Assembly: GCA_029782225.1 (NCBI GenBank)
Contig: JAKOVF010000277.1
Coordinates: forward strand, 1 to 64,000
Direction: 5' to 3'
DNA from: Chloroflexota bacterium
GTDB lineage: Bacteria; Chloroflexota; Anaerolineae; Anaerolineales; Villigracilaceae
DNA length: 64,000 nucleotides
In this document: positions 8,672 through 17,240 of the stretch, one piece after another
How positions within the stretch are numbered: the first letter of the stretch is position 1
Layout of the letters: the number at the start of each line of letters is the position of its first letter
Position numbers and translations under genes: made by a program
The notes under the pieces: generated by a model
The model's database searches: none
Told to the model about the DNA's origin: nothing
Seen by the model: the letters and a program-made list of their open reading frames with translations, nothing else

Positions 8672-9007
8672 ATGACCACTCCTCCCAAACCCACTGGTCC
8701 GATTCTTGAGATCCCACAGGGACTGGAAACTGTCTACGCCAACCTGGCGCGCATTTCCCATTCCCCGGCCGATATCGTGATTGACTTTGCCCATCTCCTG
8801 CCCGGTGATGTAAAAGCTACTGTGCGCAGCCGTGTGCTCATGACACCTCTGAGTGCAAAGCTTCTCCTGCGAGCGCTCACTGAAAACCTGGCGCGTTATG
8901 AGGCCGCATTTGGGGAGATCAATGTGCCGGTCAACAGCTCTCTTGCAGATCATCTTTTCAAGCCGTTCCATCCCCCGGAACCGCCTAAGCCGGATGAAAA
9001 AGAATAA
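8672..9007 (+). CDS. DUF3467 family protein
   Basis: A 111-residue acidic protein matching DUF3467 by its central block: YANLARISHSPADIVIDFAHLL, then RVLMTPLSAKLLLRALTENL with the family's conserved 'P..AK.L...L..N...YE..FG.I' order. The family is small, widespread and of unknown function. An ATG eight codons upstream (8648) is possible; it sits in a hairpin (CCCTCTCgactcatGAGAGGG), which would hinder initiation. It follows ssb by about 45 bases and a terminator lies after it. Confidence 0.8.
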   Translation: MTTPPKPTGPILEIPQGLETVYANLARISHSPADIVIDFAHLLPGDVKATVRSRVLMTPLSAKLLLRALTENLARYEAAFGEINVPVNSSLADHLFKPFHPPEPPKPDEKE

Positions 9008-9016
9008 ATGACATTT

Positions 9017-9040
9017 GCATGGAGAGAATCCATGCTTTTT
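9017..9040 (+). terminator. rho-independent terminator
   Basis: GCATGGA, 5-base loop, TCCATGC, then TTTTTATT. It lies between the DUF3467 and translin-like genes, so ssb-DUF3467 and the following genes are at least partly separate transcripts. Confidence 0.7.
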
Positions 9041-9056
9041 ATTGGTGAGGTAAATT

Positions 9057-9761
9057 ATGGATAAACTTGAAAACATTGCCGAGGAAATCCGGAAGACCTT
9101 TGATGCCCGCACCGCTGCACGCGATCGCGCTCTCGCATTGGCGCGCCAATTGACGCGGGCCTGCGCGCTTTCGATCCGCGCTGTCCATCGAGATGAATCG
9201 GATTTGATGAATGAGCATCTCGCTGAAGCGCGTAAATTGGCAGACATCCTGCGCCGGGAACTGGCAACGCATCCTGACCTTTTCTACGCTGGCTACACCC
9301 AGGATGCATTAAAGGAGTTTGTCGAGGCCAACGTGACCTGTGCCCTCATCCGCAACCAGGCGCTAGTGACCCCGGATGAGTTAGGGGTATCTGAGGCCAC
9401 TTATCTTAATGGTCTGGCAGAGGTAGTTGGGGAACTGCGGCGCCGCACGCTCGACATCCTTCGACATGGTTATTCACAGGAAGCTGAACGATTGCTGAGT
9501 TACATGGACGAGATCTATCTGGTATTGGTGACCATGGACTACCCGGACGCCATCACCAACGGCCTGCGCCGTCAGACCGATCTGGCGCGCGGCATCATCG
9601 AGAAGACGCGCGGCGATGTGACCTTCAGCCTGCGCGGTGAGCACCTGGAACAGGCCCTCAGCCGCGTCCGTGACCAATTGAACGGAAGCCAGCCAAAGGT
9701 CCCGAACGGAGACGGCGTGGAAAACTCACAAAGTCGGTTACCGCTCGCTGGAGATGAATAA
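9057..9761 (+). CDS. translin family protein
   Basis: A 234-residue all-helical protein. Segments EFVEANVTCALI, YLNGLAEVVGELRR, LRHGYSQEAERLLSYMDEIY and TNGLRRQTDLARGIIEKTRGD follow the order of translin/archaeal translin homologues. Translin binds single-stranded DNA and RNA as an octameric ring; with TRAX it acts as an RNase in eukaryotes (the C3PO complex). TRAX catalytic acidic residues are not evident to me, so a binding-only role is likely. Finding it two genes after ssb supports a nucleic-acid function. A GGTGAGG ribosome site precedes the ATG. Confidence 0.8.
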   Translation: MDKLENIAEEIRKTFDARTAARDRALALARQLTRACALSIRAVHRDESDLMNEHLAEARKLADILRRELATHPDLFYAGYTQDALKEFVEANVTCALIRNQALVTPDELGVSEATYLNGLAEVVGELRRRTLDILRHGYSQEAERLLSYMDEIYLVLVTMDYPDAITNGLRRQTDLARGIIEKTRGDVTFSLRGEHLEQALSRVRDQLNGSQPKVPNGDGVENSQSRLPLAGDE

Positions 9762-9764
9762 TCT

Positions 9765-10376
9765 ATGGCCAAGGCGGGACGTCGCTATTCGTTGATCATG
9801 TACACGCATATGATCAATCGCTGGTGGCCCGCGGTGGTTGCGATTGGTATTGCGCTGCTCGGGTTGTCATGGGCAGTGAAGTGGTGGGGATTTGAAGACT
9901 GGCGCTGGTTTACGCTGGCCAGTGTGGGGTTGTTCGTGCTGGGCGTTGCACTTTTTATGTTCGCGCTTCGCAAAAGTGCCTATGTTCAGCTCTTCAACGA
10001 CCACCTGCGTCTCGTAACCCCTTTTCTGCGGATCAATATTTCGTACAAGCGAATTCGGCGGACAAGTTCAACGGCAATGGGCGCATTGTTCCCGCCGAAA
10101 ACCATTTCCAATTGGCGGCGTGAGATCCTCGAACCTCTGGCGCCACTGACCGCGCTGGTGATCGAGTTGAACGGCTATCCCATTTCTCAGACGGTTTTGA
10201 GATTCTTTCTTTCGCCATTTTTCTTCAAGGATAAGACCCCTCATTTCATCATTCTTGTGCAGGATTGGATGCGCTTCAGTTCGGAACTCGAGACGATGCG
10301 TGCTGGAGGAGGAGTGGTTGCCCCTCGGAAGAAACCCGGTACCCAATCCATTCTTTCGCGTTTGCCCCACAAATGA
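9765..10376 (+). CDS. membrane protein with two helices and a PH-like domain
   Basis: A 203-residue protein. Two N-terminal membrane helices (about residues 19-40 and 50-68) are followed by a beta-rich soluble part that starts YVQLFNDHLRLVTPFLRINISYKRIRR, resembling bacterial PH domains (bPH). No catalytic motif is seen and I do not recognise a named family. The start is three bases after the translin stop, and the stop overlaps the next ATG, so the gene belongs to one operon with both neighbours. Confidence 0.65.
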   Translation: MAKAGRRYSLIMYTHMINRWWPAVVAIGIALLGLSWAVKWWGFEDWRWFTLASVGLFVLGVALFMFALRKSAYVQLFNDHLRLVTPFLRINISYKRIRRTSSTAMGALFPPKTISNWRREILEPLAPLTALVIELNGYPISQTVLRFFLSPFFFKDKTPHFIILVQDWMRFSSELETMRAGGGVVAPRKKPGTQSILSRLPHK

Positions 10377-10789
10377 ACATTTACTTTGCCTGTTCCATCA
10401 CCGGCGGACGTGAGTTTGAGCCGGTCTATCAGGCTATTGTTGCGGCCCTGCTTGCCGATGGACATGAAGTTCCCACGGCTCACCTGACAAAGGCCACGGT
10501 AGCACAAGCTGAAGGCGCGCTCGCACCGCGTTATGTTTATGAGCGTGATGTAAATTGGATTCAGAATTGTGACGTATTAATTGCGGAGGTCAGTATACCT
10601 TCACACGGAGTAGGATACGAGATCGGTTATGCATTGAATGCAGGAAAGCGCGTGATTTGCCTGTATTCTGAAGGACGAAAAGTATCGAAGATGATCACGG
10701 GAAATCCGCATCCAAATTTATCTGTACAAATGTATTCTGATAATTTGCACGCGATTTCTCTTGCACGCGAGTTTTTGCTTGTAGGATGA
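10373..10789 (+). CDS. nucleoside 2-deoxyribosyltransferase-like protein
   Basis: A 138-residue protein with the family's N-terminal MNIYFACSITGGREFEPVY (substrate loop), the central ERDVNWIQNCDVLIAEVSIPS and GVGYEIGYALNAGKRVICLY. These are the conserved blocks of nucleoside 2-deoxyribosyltransferases and the related 5'-nucleotide hydrolase DNPH1, with a probable catalytic Glu in GYEIGYA. Its small size is closer to DNPH1, which cleaves the N-glycosidic bond of modified deoxynucleotides. ATGA overlap with the preceding gene. The exact substrate is not readable. Confidence 0.8.
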   Translation: MNIYFACSITGGREFEPVYQAIVAALLADGHEVPTAHLTKATVAQAEGALAPRYVYERDVNWIQNCDVLIAEVSIPSHGVGYEIGYALNAGKRVICLYSEGRKVSKMITGNPHPNLSVQMYSDNLHAISLAREFLLVG

Positions 10790-10859
10790 TATTTGTGAAT
10801 ATTGTCACGAGTAATCTGTGACATCCAACGGTGGTATGAAAAGCTAGGGTCGGCTATTA

Positions 10860-10959
10860 TAAGGGCGGAGACGGAACAAAGACACCTCCAAGATGCTCCT
10901 CACTGTCTCCTCCTTTGGCGAAAGCCACCGCCGGGCGCCCACCCGGCGGTGGCATTTTT
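10860..10959 (+). ncRNA. possible small RNA ending in a strong terminator
   Basis: A TATTATAA box at about 10854 is followed by a structured stretch: GGAGAC near 10867 can pair with GTCTCC near 10906, then a 12-base perfect GC stem (GCCACCGCCGGG / CCCGGCGGTGGC, 10924-10953) with ATTTTT. No ORF with a ribosome site fits here. It may instead be only a distal terminator of the upstream operon. It matches no RNA family I can recognise. Confidence 0.35.
10924..10959 (+). terminator. strong rho-independent terminator
   Basis: Perfect 12-base GC stem with a 6-base loop and a following ATTTTT. It ends either the operon at 9057-10789 or the possible small RNA upstream. Confidence 0.85.
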
Positions 10960-11033
10960 AATGCAGAAAACGTCCCGTAGACTTGTTTTCCACACAGCAT
11001 TGCGTGGAAGAAATCTGCGGAATATCTCTTTTA

Positions 11034-12482
11034 TTATTCGGTTGCAGGGAGAACAACAAAGAACGAAGAACCCTTCCCCACTGTAGAAACAACCCACACA
11101 CGGCCTTGATGGCTGTCCACGATCGATTTGACAATGGCCAGTCCAAGGCCGGAACCGCTCACATCTTCCGGGGCATTGCTTGCCCGGTAGAATTTCTCGA
11201 ACACACGGTTTTGCTCACCCGGTGGGATGCCCGGGCCTGTATCTTCCACTTGTAGAATGATCTGATTTTCTTCTGTCGTTAAACAAACGCGGATCTCGCC
11301 GCCGGCGGGAGTGTATTTGATCGCATTGCCCACCAGATTATCCATCATCTGACGAATGCGGATGGGATTGGCGCGCAGGGGAGGCAGGTTTGGTGCAATT
11401 TCAGTAGCCAGGTTGATCCCCTTTTTCCTGACATTCCCGTCGAACATATCCAGGGTGTACTTGAGGATGTTTTCCAGTTGAATGGCTTCGCGCCGCGTAT
11501 CGAATCCTGCCTCGAGCCGGCCAAGATCAAGAAGGTCATTGATCAAGGATGTGATGTGCTGGACACTGCCCTGAATGCGATGCAGGAATTCGGTCTGGTT
11601 CTCATTCAAAGGGCCCGTGCGTTCGATGAGTTCCGTGTAACCCAGAACAGCCGTCAACGGTGAGCGCAGGTCATGCGAAACCGTGTGAACGAAATCATTC
11701 TTCAGGCGGTCAAGTTCCTTCAAATAGGAAATATCCTGGATGCTGATCGCCGAGCCAATCTTGGGGATCGGCGTATATTTGCCATTGAAGACGCGGCCAT
11801 CATCGAAATTGATCTCGTGATATTTGAGCGGACCCTCGTTGGAACGGGTCAGCATGGCGCGTACGTCCGGGTTGGTGATCACATCCGAAATGGGCCTGCC
11901 ATCGAAGGCTTGCGAACCCAATCCAAAAATCTCCCGCGCTGATTGGTTCATCAGCAGGATATTTTGCCTGGAATCCAGTACGATCACACCATCCTGAATA
12001 TTGGTGATGACCGCCTCCAGCTTTGAACGTTCCGTTTCTGAGATTTTCGCTTTTTCTTCCAGGGATGCAGTGGTGCGTTTGACCTCACGTCTCAGCCAAT
12101 CGCCTAACTGACGGGCGCGCGCCAGGCTGCGCTTCACGGTTTCGACAATGTCATCCACTTTGAGAGGCGGATGAAGATAGCCAACCATTCCAGCTCTGAG
12201 CGCAGCCTTTGCCAGCCCGGTCCGGTCCTGGTTGGCATAGAGCAGGATTGGCAAGGTTGGAAAGCGGAATAACAGATCGTCTGCGATGGCAAATGCGTCA
12301 GTGTCTGCGAAATGTTCACCCACCAGGACAAGCGCCGGGTTGGATTCCACCACAGCCTTGTCCAATCCCTCCTTGTCGTGCACGATGGCAACCTCATAAC
12401 CGGCCGCGCGCAAGGCGCGTTCCATTAAATCTAGCAGCGGTGCAGGATCGAGCACAAGGAGGATGAAATCGTGATTGCTCAT
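11034..12482 (-). CDS. sensor histidine kinase with pseudo-receiver and PAS domains
   Basis: A 482-residue soluble kinase. Residues about 5-125 form a receiver-like domain in which the usual phospho-Asp stretch reads ALVLVGEHF, so it is probably a pseudo-receiver. A PAS domain follows (ITNIQDGVIVLDSRQNILLMNQSA), then HisKA with the phospho-acceptor H in FVHTVSHDLRSPL, and a HATPase_c domain with the N box (NLVGNAIKYTP), G1 (DTGPGIP) and G2 (GSGLGLAIVKS). There are no membrane helices, so it senses a cytoplasmic signal or a partner. It starts five bases after the receiver-GAF gene and they form one operon. Confidence 0.93.
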   Translation of the reverse strand: MSNHDFILLVLDPAPLLDLMERALRAAGYEVAIVHDKEGLDKAVVESNPALVLVGEHFADTDAFAIADDLLFRFPTLPILLYANQDRTGLAKAALRAGMVGYLHPPLKVDDIVETVKRSLARARQLGDWLRREVKRTTASLEEKAKISETERSKLEAVITNIQDGVIVLDSRQNILLMNQSAREIFGLGSQAFDGRPISDVITNPDVRAMLTRSNEGPLKYHEINFDDGRVFNGKYTPIPKIGSAISIQDISYLKELDRLKNDFVHTVSHDLRSPLTAVLGYTELIERTGPLNENQTEFLHRIQGSVQHITSLINDLLDLGRLEAGFDTRREAIQLENILKYTLDMFDGNVRKKGINLATEIAPNLPPLRANPIRIRQMMDNLVGNAIKYTPAGGEIRVCLTTEENQIILQVEDTGPGIPPGEQNRVFEKFYRASNAPEDVSGSGLGLAIVKSIVDSHQGRVWVVSTVGKGSSFFVVLPATE

Positions 12483-12487
12483 GGATG

Positions 12488-13657
12488 TTATTTACGTTTT
12501 CCGTTGAGGGCAGGTGGGACGGTCTTCTCTGAAACCCGCGCCAGGCGCTGCAGGGCGGCTTGTACGGCTTCCAGTGCCTGGCGTTGGTCAGCATTGAGGG
12601 AACCTTGCGCCTCGGTGAGGGCCAGGTTTAGCGGGTAACTTGCTGCCTGTACCTCGTCACGGATCGAATCGCGCATCGATTCGATCGCGGCGTGCAGCGT
12701 TTTTTCGCCCGCGCGGGCAGATTCGGAGGTCTGCTCAAGGGCGCGGAACAGGCGGGCATTGACCAGTGAAATGGATGCATAATCCCCGATGGCTTCGAGT
12801 AGAGTCTGCGCGTGGCGCTCGATCTCGCGGTCATTTTTCCGGATGACCATCATAAGGCCGATCACTTCATTCTGAATCTTGATGGGAATCACAGCGGCGG
12901 ATTTTCCGAGCGAGGCGATTCGGAACTTCTGCAGGGCCACCCCATTCATGACCAGGCTTTCCCCTGAGAGCGCAACCAGAGAGCTGATGCCATCGTCGAG
13001 CGGCTGGTTCATTTTCTTGGCCCAACCCTCAGGCAGATTGCGATGCGCCCTCAGCACAAATGTGTTACTGCGTTCGTCACGCAGCGTCACCCAGGCGATG
13101 GTCGCATCGGCCACCTGAAGCGCGCTCTCAAGGATGCGTTCAAACAACTGCCGCTGGTCGGTGATCGAGATCACTGCCTTACCGGTGGCAAGGATCCAGG
13201 TCAGGTCACGGAGTTTTCGCTGGACTTCTTCGTTAGCGAGCTTCAATTGCTGGTCCAGTTTGAGGCGGGCACGCACCTCCTGTGTCTGCCGCAGCGCTCG
13301 CTCAACCGCAGAGACAACCTCAGCGTCTCGCACTGGCCAGAAAAGCGCGTCGGTCGCGCCGAGACGGAAGGCCTGGAGCGCATCCGCTTCCTGTCCTTTT
13401 TCAGCAATGACAATCAGCGGCGCGCGGCTGCCCTGCGAAGTGAGAGCCACCAGAAGGTCTTTCCCGCTCAAGCCCGGCAAATTAATATCGGCCAGGATCA
13501 GATCCGGGGGAGTCTGAAGCGCCTGCTTGATGGCGGCCCCGGTATCATCCACTACCGTCACCTGATAGCCCAGCGGCCGCAACGCCTGGCGGCCAATCAG
13601 GTCGCTGATTTCCGGATCGTGTTCGACGATAAGAATATGTTCCCCGGTGGTTTTCAT
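12488..13657 (-). CDS. response regulator receiver-GAF protein
   Basis: A 389-residue protein. The N-terminal receiver (about residues 7-120) has DLILADINLPG with the phospho-Asp and a Pro-loop WPVRD where a Lys-Pro is usual. A coiled-coil helix (ERALRQTQEVRARLKLDQQL) leads to a GAF domain (about 165-320; ITDQRQLFERILESALQVADATIAWVTLRD). The rest is helical. There is no DNA-binding or enzymatic output, so the protein probably passes a signal to the kinase in the same operon. Confidence 0.88.
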   Translation of the reverse strand: MKTTGEHILIVEHDPEISDLIGRQALRPLGYQVTVVDDTGAAIKQALQTPPDLILADINLPGLSGKDLLVALTSQGSRAPLIVIAEKGQEADALQAFRLGATDALFWPVRDAEVVSAVERALRQTQEVRARLKLDQQLKLANEEVQRKLRDLTWILATGKAVISITDQRQLFERILESALQVADATIAWVTLRDERSNTFVLRAHRNLPEGWAKKMNQPLDDGISSLVALSGESLVMNGVALQKFRIASLGKSAAVIPIKIQNEVIGLMMVIRKNDREIERHAQTLLEAIGDYASISLVNARLFRALEQTSESARAGEKTLHAAIESMRDSIRDEVQAASYPLNLALTEAQGSLNADQRQALEAVQAALQRLARVSEKTVPPALNGKRK

Positions 13658-13771
13658 AGAGGTTCCTTCTTAAGATTCTAACACTATTACTGTTTCCCGA
13701 TATATTTTTCACAACCCCATTTTTGACGATCCGGTTCTGTTTTCACGTCCGCACAAACCGGGCGCTTCGGG

Positions 13772-13777
13772 TAAAAT
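13772..13777 (+). promoter_or_regulatory. -10 box TAAAAT of a leaderless transcript
   Basis: TAAAAT lies six bases before the ATG of the glycosyltransferase gene and no ribosome site is present, which fits a leaderless mRNA. Confidence 0.5.
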
Positions 13778-13783
13778 TTTCGC

Positions 13784-14752
13784 ATGGATTTTCGGAAAGT
13801 TCACATTGCAGCTGTCATCCCTGCCTACCGCGTGGAGAGGGATATTCAAAACGTGATCTGCGGCCTACCTCCCTTCCTGGCTCACATTATTGTTGTGGAC
13901 GATGCTTCGCCCGATTCCACCGCGGACCATGTGACTGCCTCTGCGAAAGAGGATGAACGCGTGGTTCTCATCCGTCACGATCAAAATCAGGGAGTGGGCG
14001 GCGCGATGGTGACCGGCTTCAGAAAGGCCCTGGAACTTGGCGCGCAGATCGTGGTCAAGCTTGACGGCGATGATCAGATGGACCCGGTGCATATCCCCAC
14101 CCTCGTCACTCCTCTCCTCCTCGGCAAGGCGGATTATGTCAAAGGCAACCGTTTCCGGGATTTCCGGTCTCTGCGGCGCATGCCGATCGTCCGCCGACTC
14201 GGGAACATGGCTTTGAGCTTCATGGCAAAGATGGCCACCGGCTACTGGAATACTTTCGACCCCACGAATGGCTTCTTTGCTGTCCGTGCCGAAGTGCTGG
14301 CAAAGCTTCCGCTGGATCGGATTGACAGGGGTTACTTCTTTGAAACCTCCATGCTGGCAAATCTATATTTGCTGGATGCGTTTGTGCTGGATGTGCCCAT
14401 CCCCGCCCGCTATGGCGGCGAAATCTCCAGCCTGTCCATTCGGCGCGTGTTGTTTGAATTCCCAATAAAACTATTTTCCACTTTCCTGCGAAGGATCACA
14501 TTGAAATATTACCTGTACGATTTCTCCATGATGTCGGTTTACTTGCTGGTCGGTATTCCGCTTCTGGTATTTGGACTGATCTTCGGCAGCATCAAATGGA
14601 TTCATTATGCCAGCATCAATGTGCCAGCGCCTACAGGGACTGTCATGCTGGCGACGCTCTCTGTTCTGCTCGGTATCCAAATCCTGCTTTCCGCTATTGA
14701 AATTGACATGAATTCCGTGCCCAAAGGGCCGCTGACGGAGAAGTTCGAATAA
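13784..14752 (+). CDS. GT2 glycosyltransferase, dolichyl-phosphate-mannose-synthase-like
   Basis: A 322-residue protein. The GT-A domain shows IPAYRVERDI, IIVVDDASPDST (nucleotide-sugar binding), the DGDDQMDP metal-binding motif near residue 90, and the acceptor-site block FDPTNGFFAVR. Two C-terminal membrane helices (MSVYLLVGIPLLVFGLIF and a later one) anchor it in the membrane, as in polyprenyl-phosphate glycosyltransferases of the GtrB/DPM1 type. It likely transfers a sugar from a nucleotide donor to a polyprenyl phosphate. It is divergent from the signalling operon. Confidence 0.88.
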   Translation: MDFRKVHIAAVIPAYRVERDIQNVICGLPPFLAHIIVVDDASPDSTADHVTASAKEDERVVLIRHDQNQGVGGAMVTGFRKALELGAQIVVKLDGDDQMDPVHIPTLVTPLLLGKADYVKGNRFRDFRSLRRMPIVRRLGNMALSFMAKMATGYWNTFDPTNGFFAVRAEVLAKLPLDRIDRGYFFETSMLANLYLLDAFVLDVPIPARYGGEISSLSIRRVLFEFPIKLFSTFLRRITLKYYLYDFSMMSVYLLVGIPLLVFGLIFGSIKWIHYASINVPAPTGTVMLATLSVLLGIQILLSAIEIDMNSVPKGPLTEKFE

Positions 14753-14811
14753 TCTGGTGGCTTGCAATTTATTGGGGGGAAAGTATACTCTTGGTGAGGA
14801 CATACGGCGTC

Positions 14812-14873
14812 AAAAGTCTCCTGACTTTTGCCGCGACTATGTAAATTAGCTCCAAAGTCAGGAGACTTTGGAG
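14812..14873. repeat. tandem hairpins sharing an AAAGTC-GACTTT core
   Basis: Two palindromes: AAAAGTCtcctGACTTTT (14812-14829) and CTCCAAAGTCaggaGACTTTGGAG (14850-14873). The loops are complementary (tcct/agga), so the two hairpins could also pair with each other. They lie just before the next ATG and may act as a terminator or leader structure. Confidence 0.5.
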
Positions 14874-14884
14874 TCCAGTAGTTT

Positions 14885-17095
14885 ATGGAATCCTTTCCTT
14901 ACATCCCAGGCACAATTCCGGCTAACCCGGGGCCGCTTGCTCGCTTTCTTCCATCCATCGAAGAAGGGACTGTGTCCGCGTGGCTGGGTAAGCATGCCAA
15001 GCTGGCTGATTGGGTCCTCGATCCATTTGGCATTTCGCCGCGGCTGGTGTTGGAGGCGGCACGTGCAGGTCATCGTGTGCTGGTGACTTCAAATAACCCG
15101 ATCACGCGCTTCCTGCTTGAGATGGCCGCCTCAGCATCGGGCGAAGCGGAACTCAAGGCCGCGCTCGCGGAATTGGGGGCCTCGCGCAAAGGCGATGAAC
15201 GGCTGGAGACCCATGTACAGAATCTCTATCTCACACCCTGTGAAAAGTGTGGGAGGGAAGTTCAGGCTCGCTCGTTTCTCTGGCGCAAAGGGGAGGATGC
15301 ACCTTACGCACGCGTCTATGAATGTCCGCATTGCGAGGACAAGGGTGAGAGAGCTGTAACACAAGTCGATATTGAACGTGCGCAGGCTATGGCGAAATCT
15401 GCCAGTCTGCACCGGGCGCGTGTTCTCGAACGGGTTGCGCCATTGGATGACCCGGACCGCGAATATGCTGAAGAGGCACTGCAGGTCTATTTGCCGCGGG
15501 CCATCTACGCGCTGGGTACGCTGGTTAACCGACTTGATGGGCTCAACACGAGCGAGGCACGCAAACGCCTGATGACAGCTCTGGTGCTCGCGGCCTGTGA
15601 CGCGGCTAACTCGCTCCATTCGTCGGACCGTCCGCGCCCCAAGCAGTTGATGGTCTCGAATCAGTTCCGCGAACACAATGTTTGGATGGCGCTTGAAGAC
15701 GCGATCAACCTGTTTAGCGAGACCAGTTCAAAGGTCCCGTTTGAGGCGTGGACGGCTTCAGCAAAAATCCCTGAAGGCAGCATTTCCATCTTCGATGGTC
15801 GCCTGAAAACTTTCGCGGAACAGATTCATAAGGAAATTCCCATCGCGGCCATCATTGGCGCCATCCCGCGTCCGAATCAGGCGTTCTGGACGATGTCTGC
15901 GCTGTGGTCGGGCTGGCTTTGGGGACGTGAGGCTGCCGAGCCGTTCAAGGTTGGCCTGCGCCGCCGTCGCTACGATTGGGCGTGGAGCGCCACCGCGCTT
16001 GAGTCGACCTTCCGACATGTTTCAGAATTGCTGGTGCTTGGCACGCCCATGCTTGGATTGATGACACAGACCGAGCCGCAGTTTCTGACATCCGCCCTGA
16101 CTGCCGCGAGCGTGGCCGGATTTGACCTGAGCGGACTCGCGATCCGCACCCAGCATGACCCGGTCCAGATCTCGTGGATGCGCGGCGAGCATCTCAAACG
16201 TGAAACGCGTCATGCGGACCCCGAAGCTGTGCGCCGCGCAATGGGCATTCATCTCAACGAGCGCGGGGAACCTGCGACCTATCTGCATGTTCACGCGGCG
16301 GGACTGATCGAGCTGGCCGTTGATCACTCTTTGAAAGAGACGCAGGATGACCTGGATCAAGCATTGCGCAGGACGCAGATGACCATCACCGACGCCCTGA
16401 CCAGCGACGCACTGTTCCATCACTACGGCCCCGGCGAAAATGTGGATGCAGGTTTCTGGGGTCTGCATAAATATGAAAAGGAATCGCTGGCTGATCAGGT
16501 CGAAATGCAGATCGTGAATTTTCTGCAGAAGAATCCGGATAGCATCTTTCTTGAAATTGAGCAGAACTCATATTCGCACTTTCCCGGATTGCTCACACCA
16601 TCAAAGGCCCTGATCTATGAGGTGTTGAATTCGTACACGGTCAAGGAAAAAGGTGCTTATCATTTGCGTGAGGAAGACAAGCCTTCCATTCGGCGCGATG
16701 AACTGAGCACGATCTCACGGCTCATCGAGATGATCGGTGAGCGTATCGGATACAGGACGCACAGGGAAGATAAGGCTTTGGTCTGGGAGGAGAATGGCGA
16801 AGTTGTGCGCGCCTTTTATATTTTTGCTTCCGCCCTGGTTGGCCGCGCGATACGAGACAATCAATATCCGGTTGAAAAGAGTCTGCTTGTCTTCCCGGGC
16901 GGACGCGCATCGCTGGTAGCTTATAAACAGGCGCGCGATCCCATGCTCGCGAAAATGATGCAAGGCTGGCGAACGGTCAAGTTCCGTCTGGTGCGGGCAC
17001 TGGCAGAAATTCCCGTGCTGACGCGTGAAACTTTCGAGGAGCAGGTTTCATCTGACCCGGTAGAAAAGGCCGAGGGGCAGTTGATGATGTTTTGA
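14885..17095 (+). CDS. degenerate DNA-methylase-like protein with zinc ribbon
   Basis: A 736-residue protein. Residues 44-80 (VLDPFGISPRLVLEAARAGHRVLVTSNNPI) follow the layout of the SAM-binding motif of N6/DUF1156-type DNA methylases, but the glycine-rich loop is altered. A zinc ribbon with C119, C122, C147 and C150 follows, and the region around 370-440 (RRRRYDWAW, then LLVLGTPMLGLMTQ and ALTAASVAGFDLSGLAIRT) matches the late part of DUF1156-like methylases. No DPPY/NPPY catalytic motif is visible. It is probably a methylase relative that has lost activity. Nothing around it suggests restriction; it stands alone. Confidence 0.55.
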   Translation: MESFPYIPGTIPANPGPLARFLPSIEEGTVSAWLGKHAKLADWVLDPFGISPRLVLEAARAGHRVLVTSNNPITRFLLEMAASASGEAELKAALAELGASRKGDERLETHVQNLYLTPCEKCGREVQARSFLWRKGEDAPYARVYECPHCEDKGERAVTQVDIERAQAMAKSASLHRARVLERVAPLDDPDREYAEEALQVYLPRAIYALGTLVNRLDGLNTSEARKRLMTALVLAACDAANSLHSSDRPRPKQLMVSNQFREHNVWMALEDAINLFSETSSKVPFEAWTASAKIPEGSISIFDGRLKTFAEQIHKEIPIAAIIGAIPRPNQAFWTMSALWSGWLWGREAAEPFKVGLRRRRYDWAWSATALESTFRHVSELLVLGTPMLGLMTQTEPQFLTSALTAASVAGFDLSGLAIRTQHDPVQISWMRGEHLKRETRHADPEAVRRAMGIHLNERGEPATYLHVHAAGLIELAVDHSLKETQDDLDQALRRTQMTITDALTSDALFHHYGPGENVDAGFWGLHKYEKESLADQVEMQIVNFLQKNPDSIFLEIEQNSYSHFPGLLTPSKALIYEVLNSYTVKEKGAYHLREEDKPSIRRDELSTISRLIEMIGERIGYRTHREDKALVWEENGEVVRAFYIFASALVGRAIRDNQYPVEKSLLVFPGGRASLVAYKQARDPMLAKMMQGWRTVKFRLVRALAEIPVLTRETFEEQVSSDPVEKAEGQLMMF

Positions 17096-17103
17096 TCATG
17101 ACC

Positions 17104-17153
17104 GGTGGTTGAGTAGCCTCCGCATGATCTTTGCGAGGCGTATCGAAACCACC
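17104..17153. repeat. short GGTGGTT ... AACCACC palindromic repeat
   Basis: A 50-base interrupted palindrome with ends GGTGGTT and AACCACC and an inner GAGTAGCC / CGAGGCGTATCG part. It resembles another small repeat class; a related piece, ACTACTCGACCATGG, follows at about 17210. Confidence 0.5.
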
Positions 17154-17240
17154 AATGAAGTCTCGCTTGAAATTGGTGTTCTCGGTACGTCCCACGACAA
17201 AAACGCAGGACTACTCGACCATGGTGCAATGTGGAGATAA

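Noticed and set aside
8432-9247. Minus-strand frame of 271 codons across ssb, DUF3467 and translin
   Set aside because: Overlaps three well-supported genes and has no family match.
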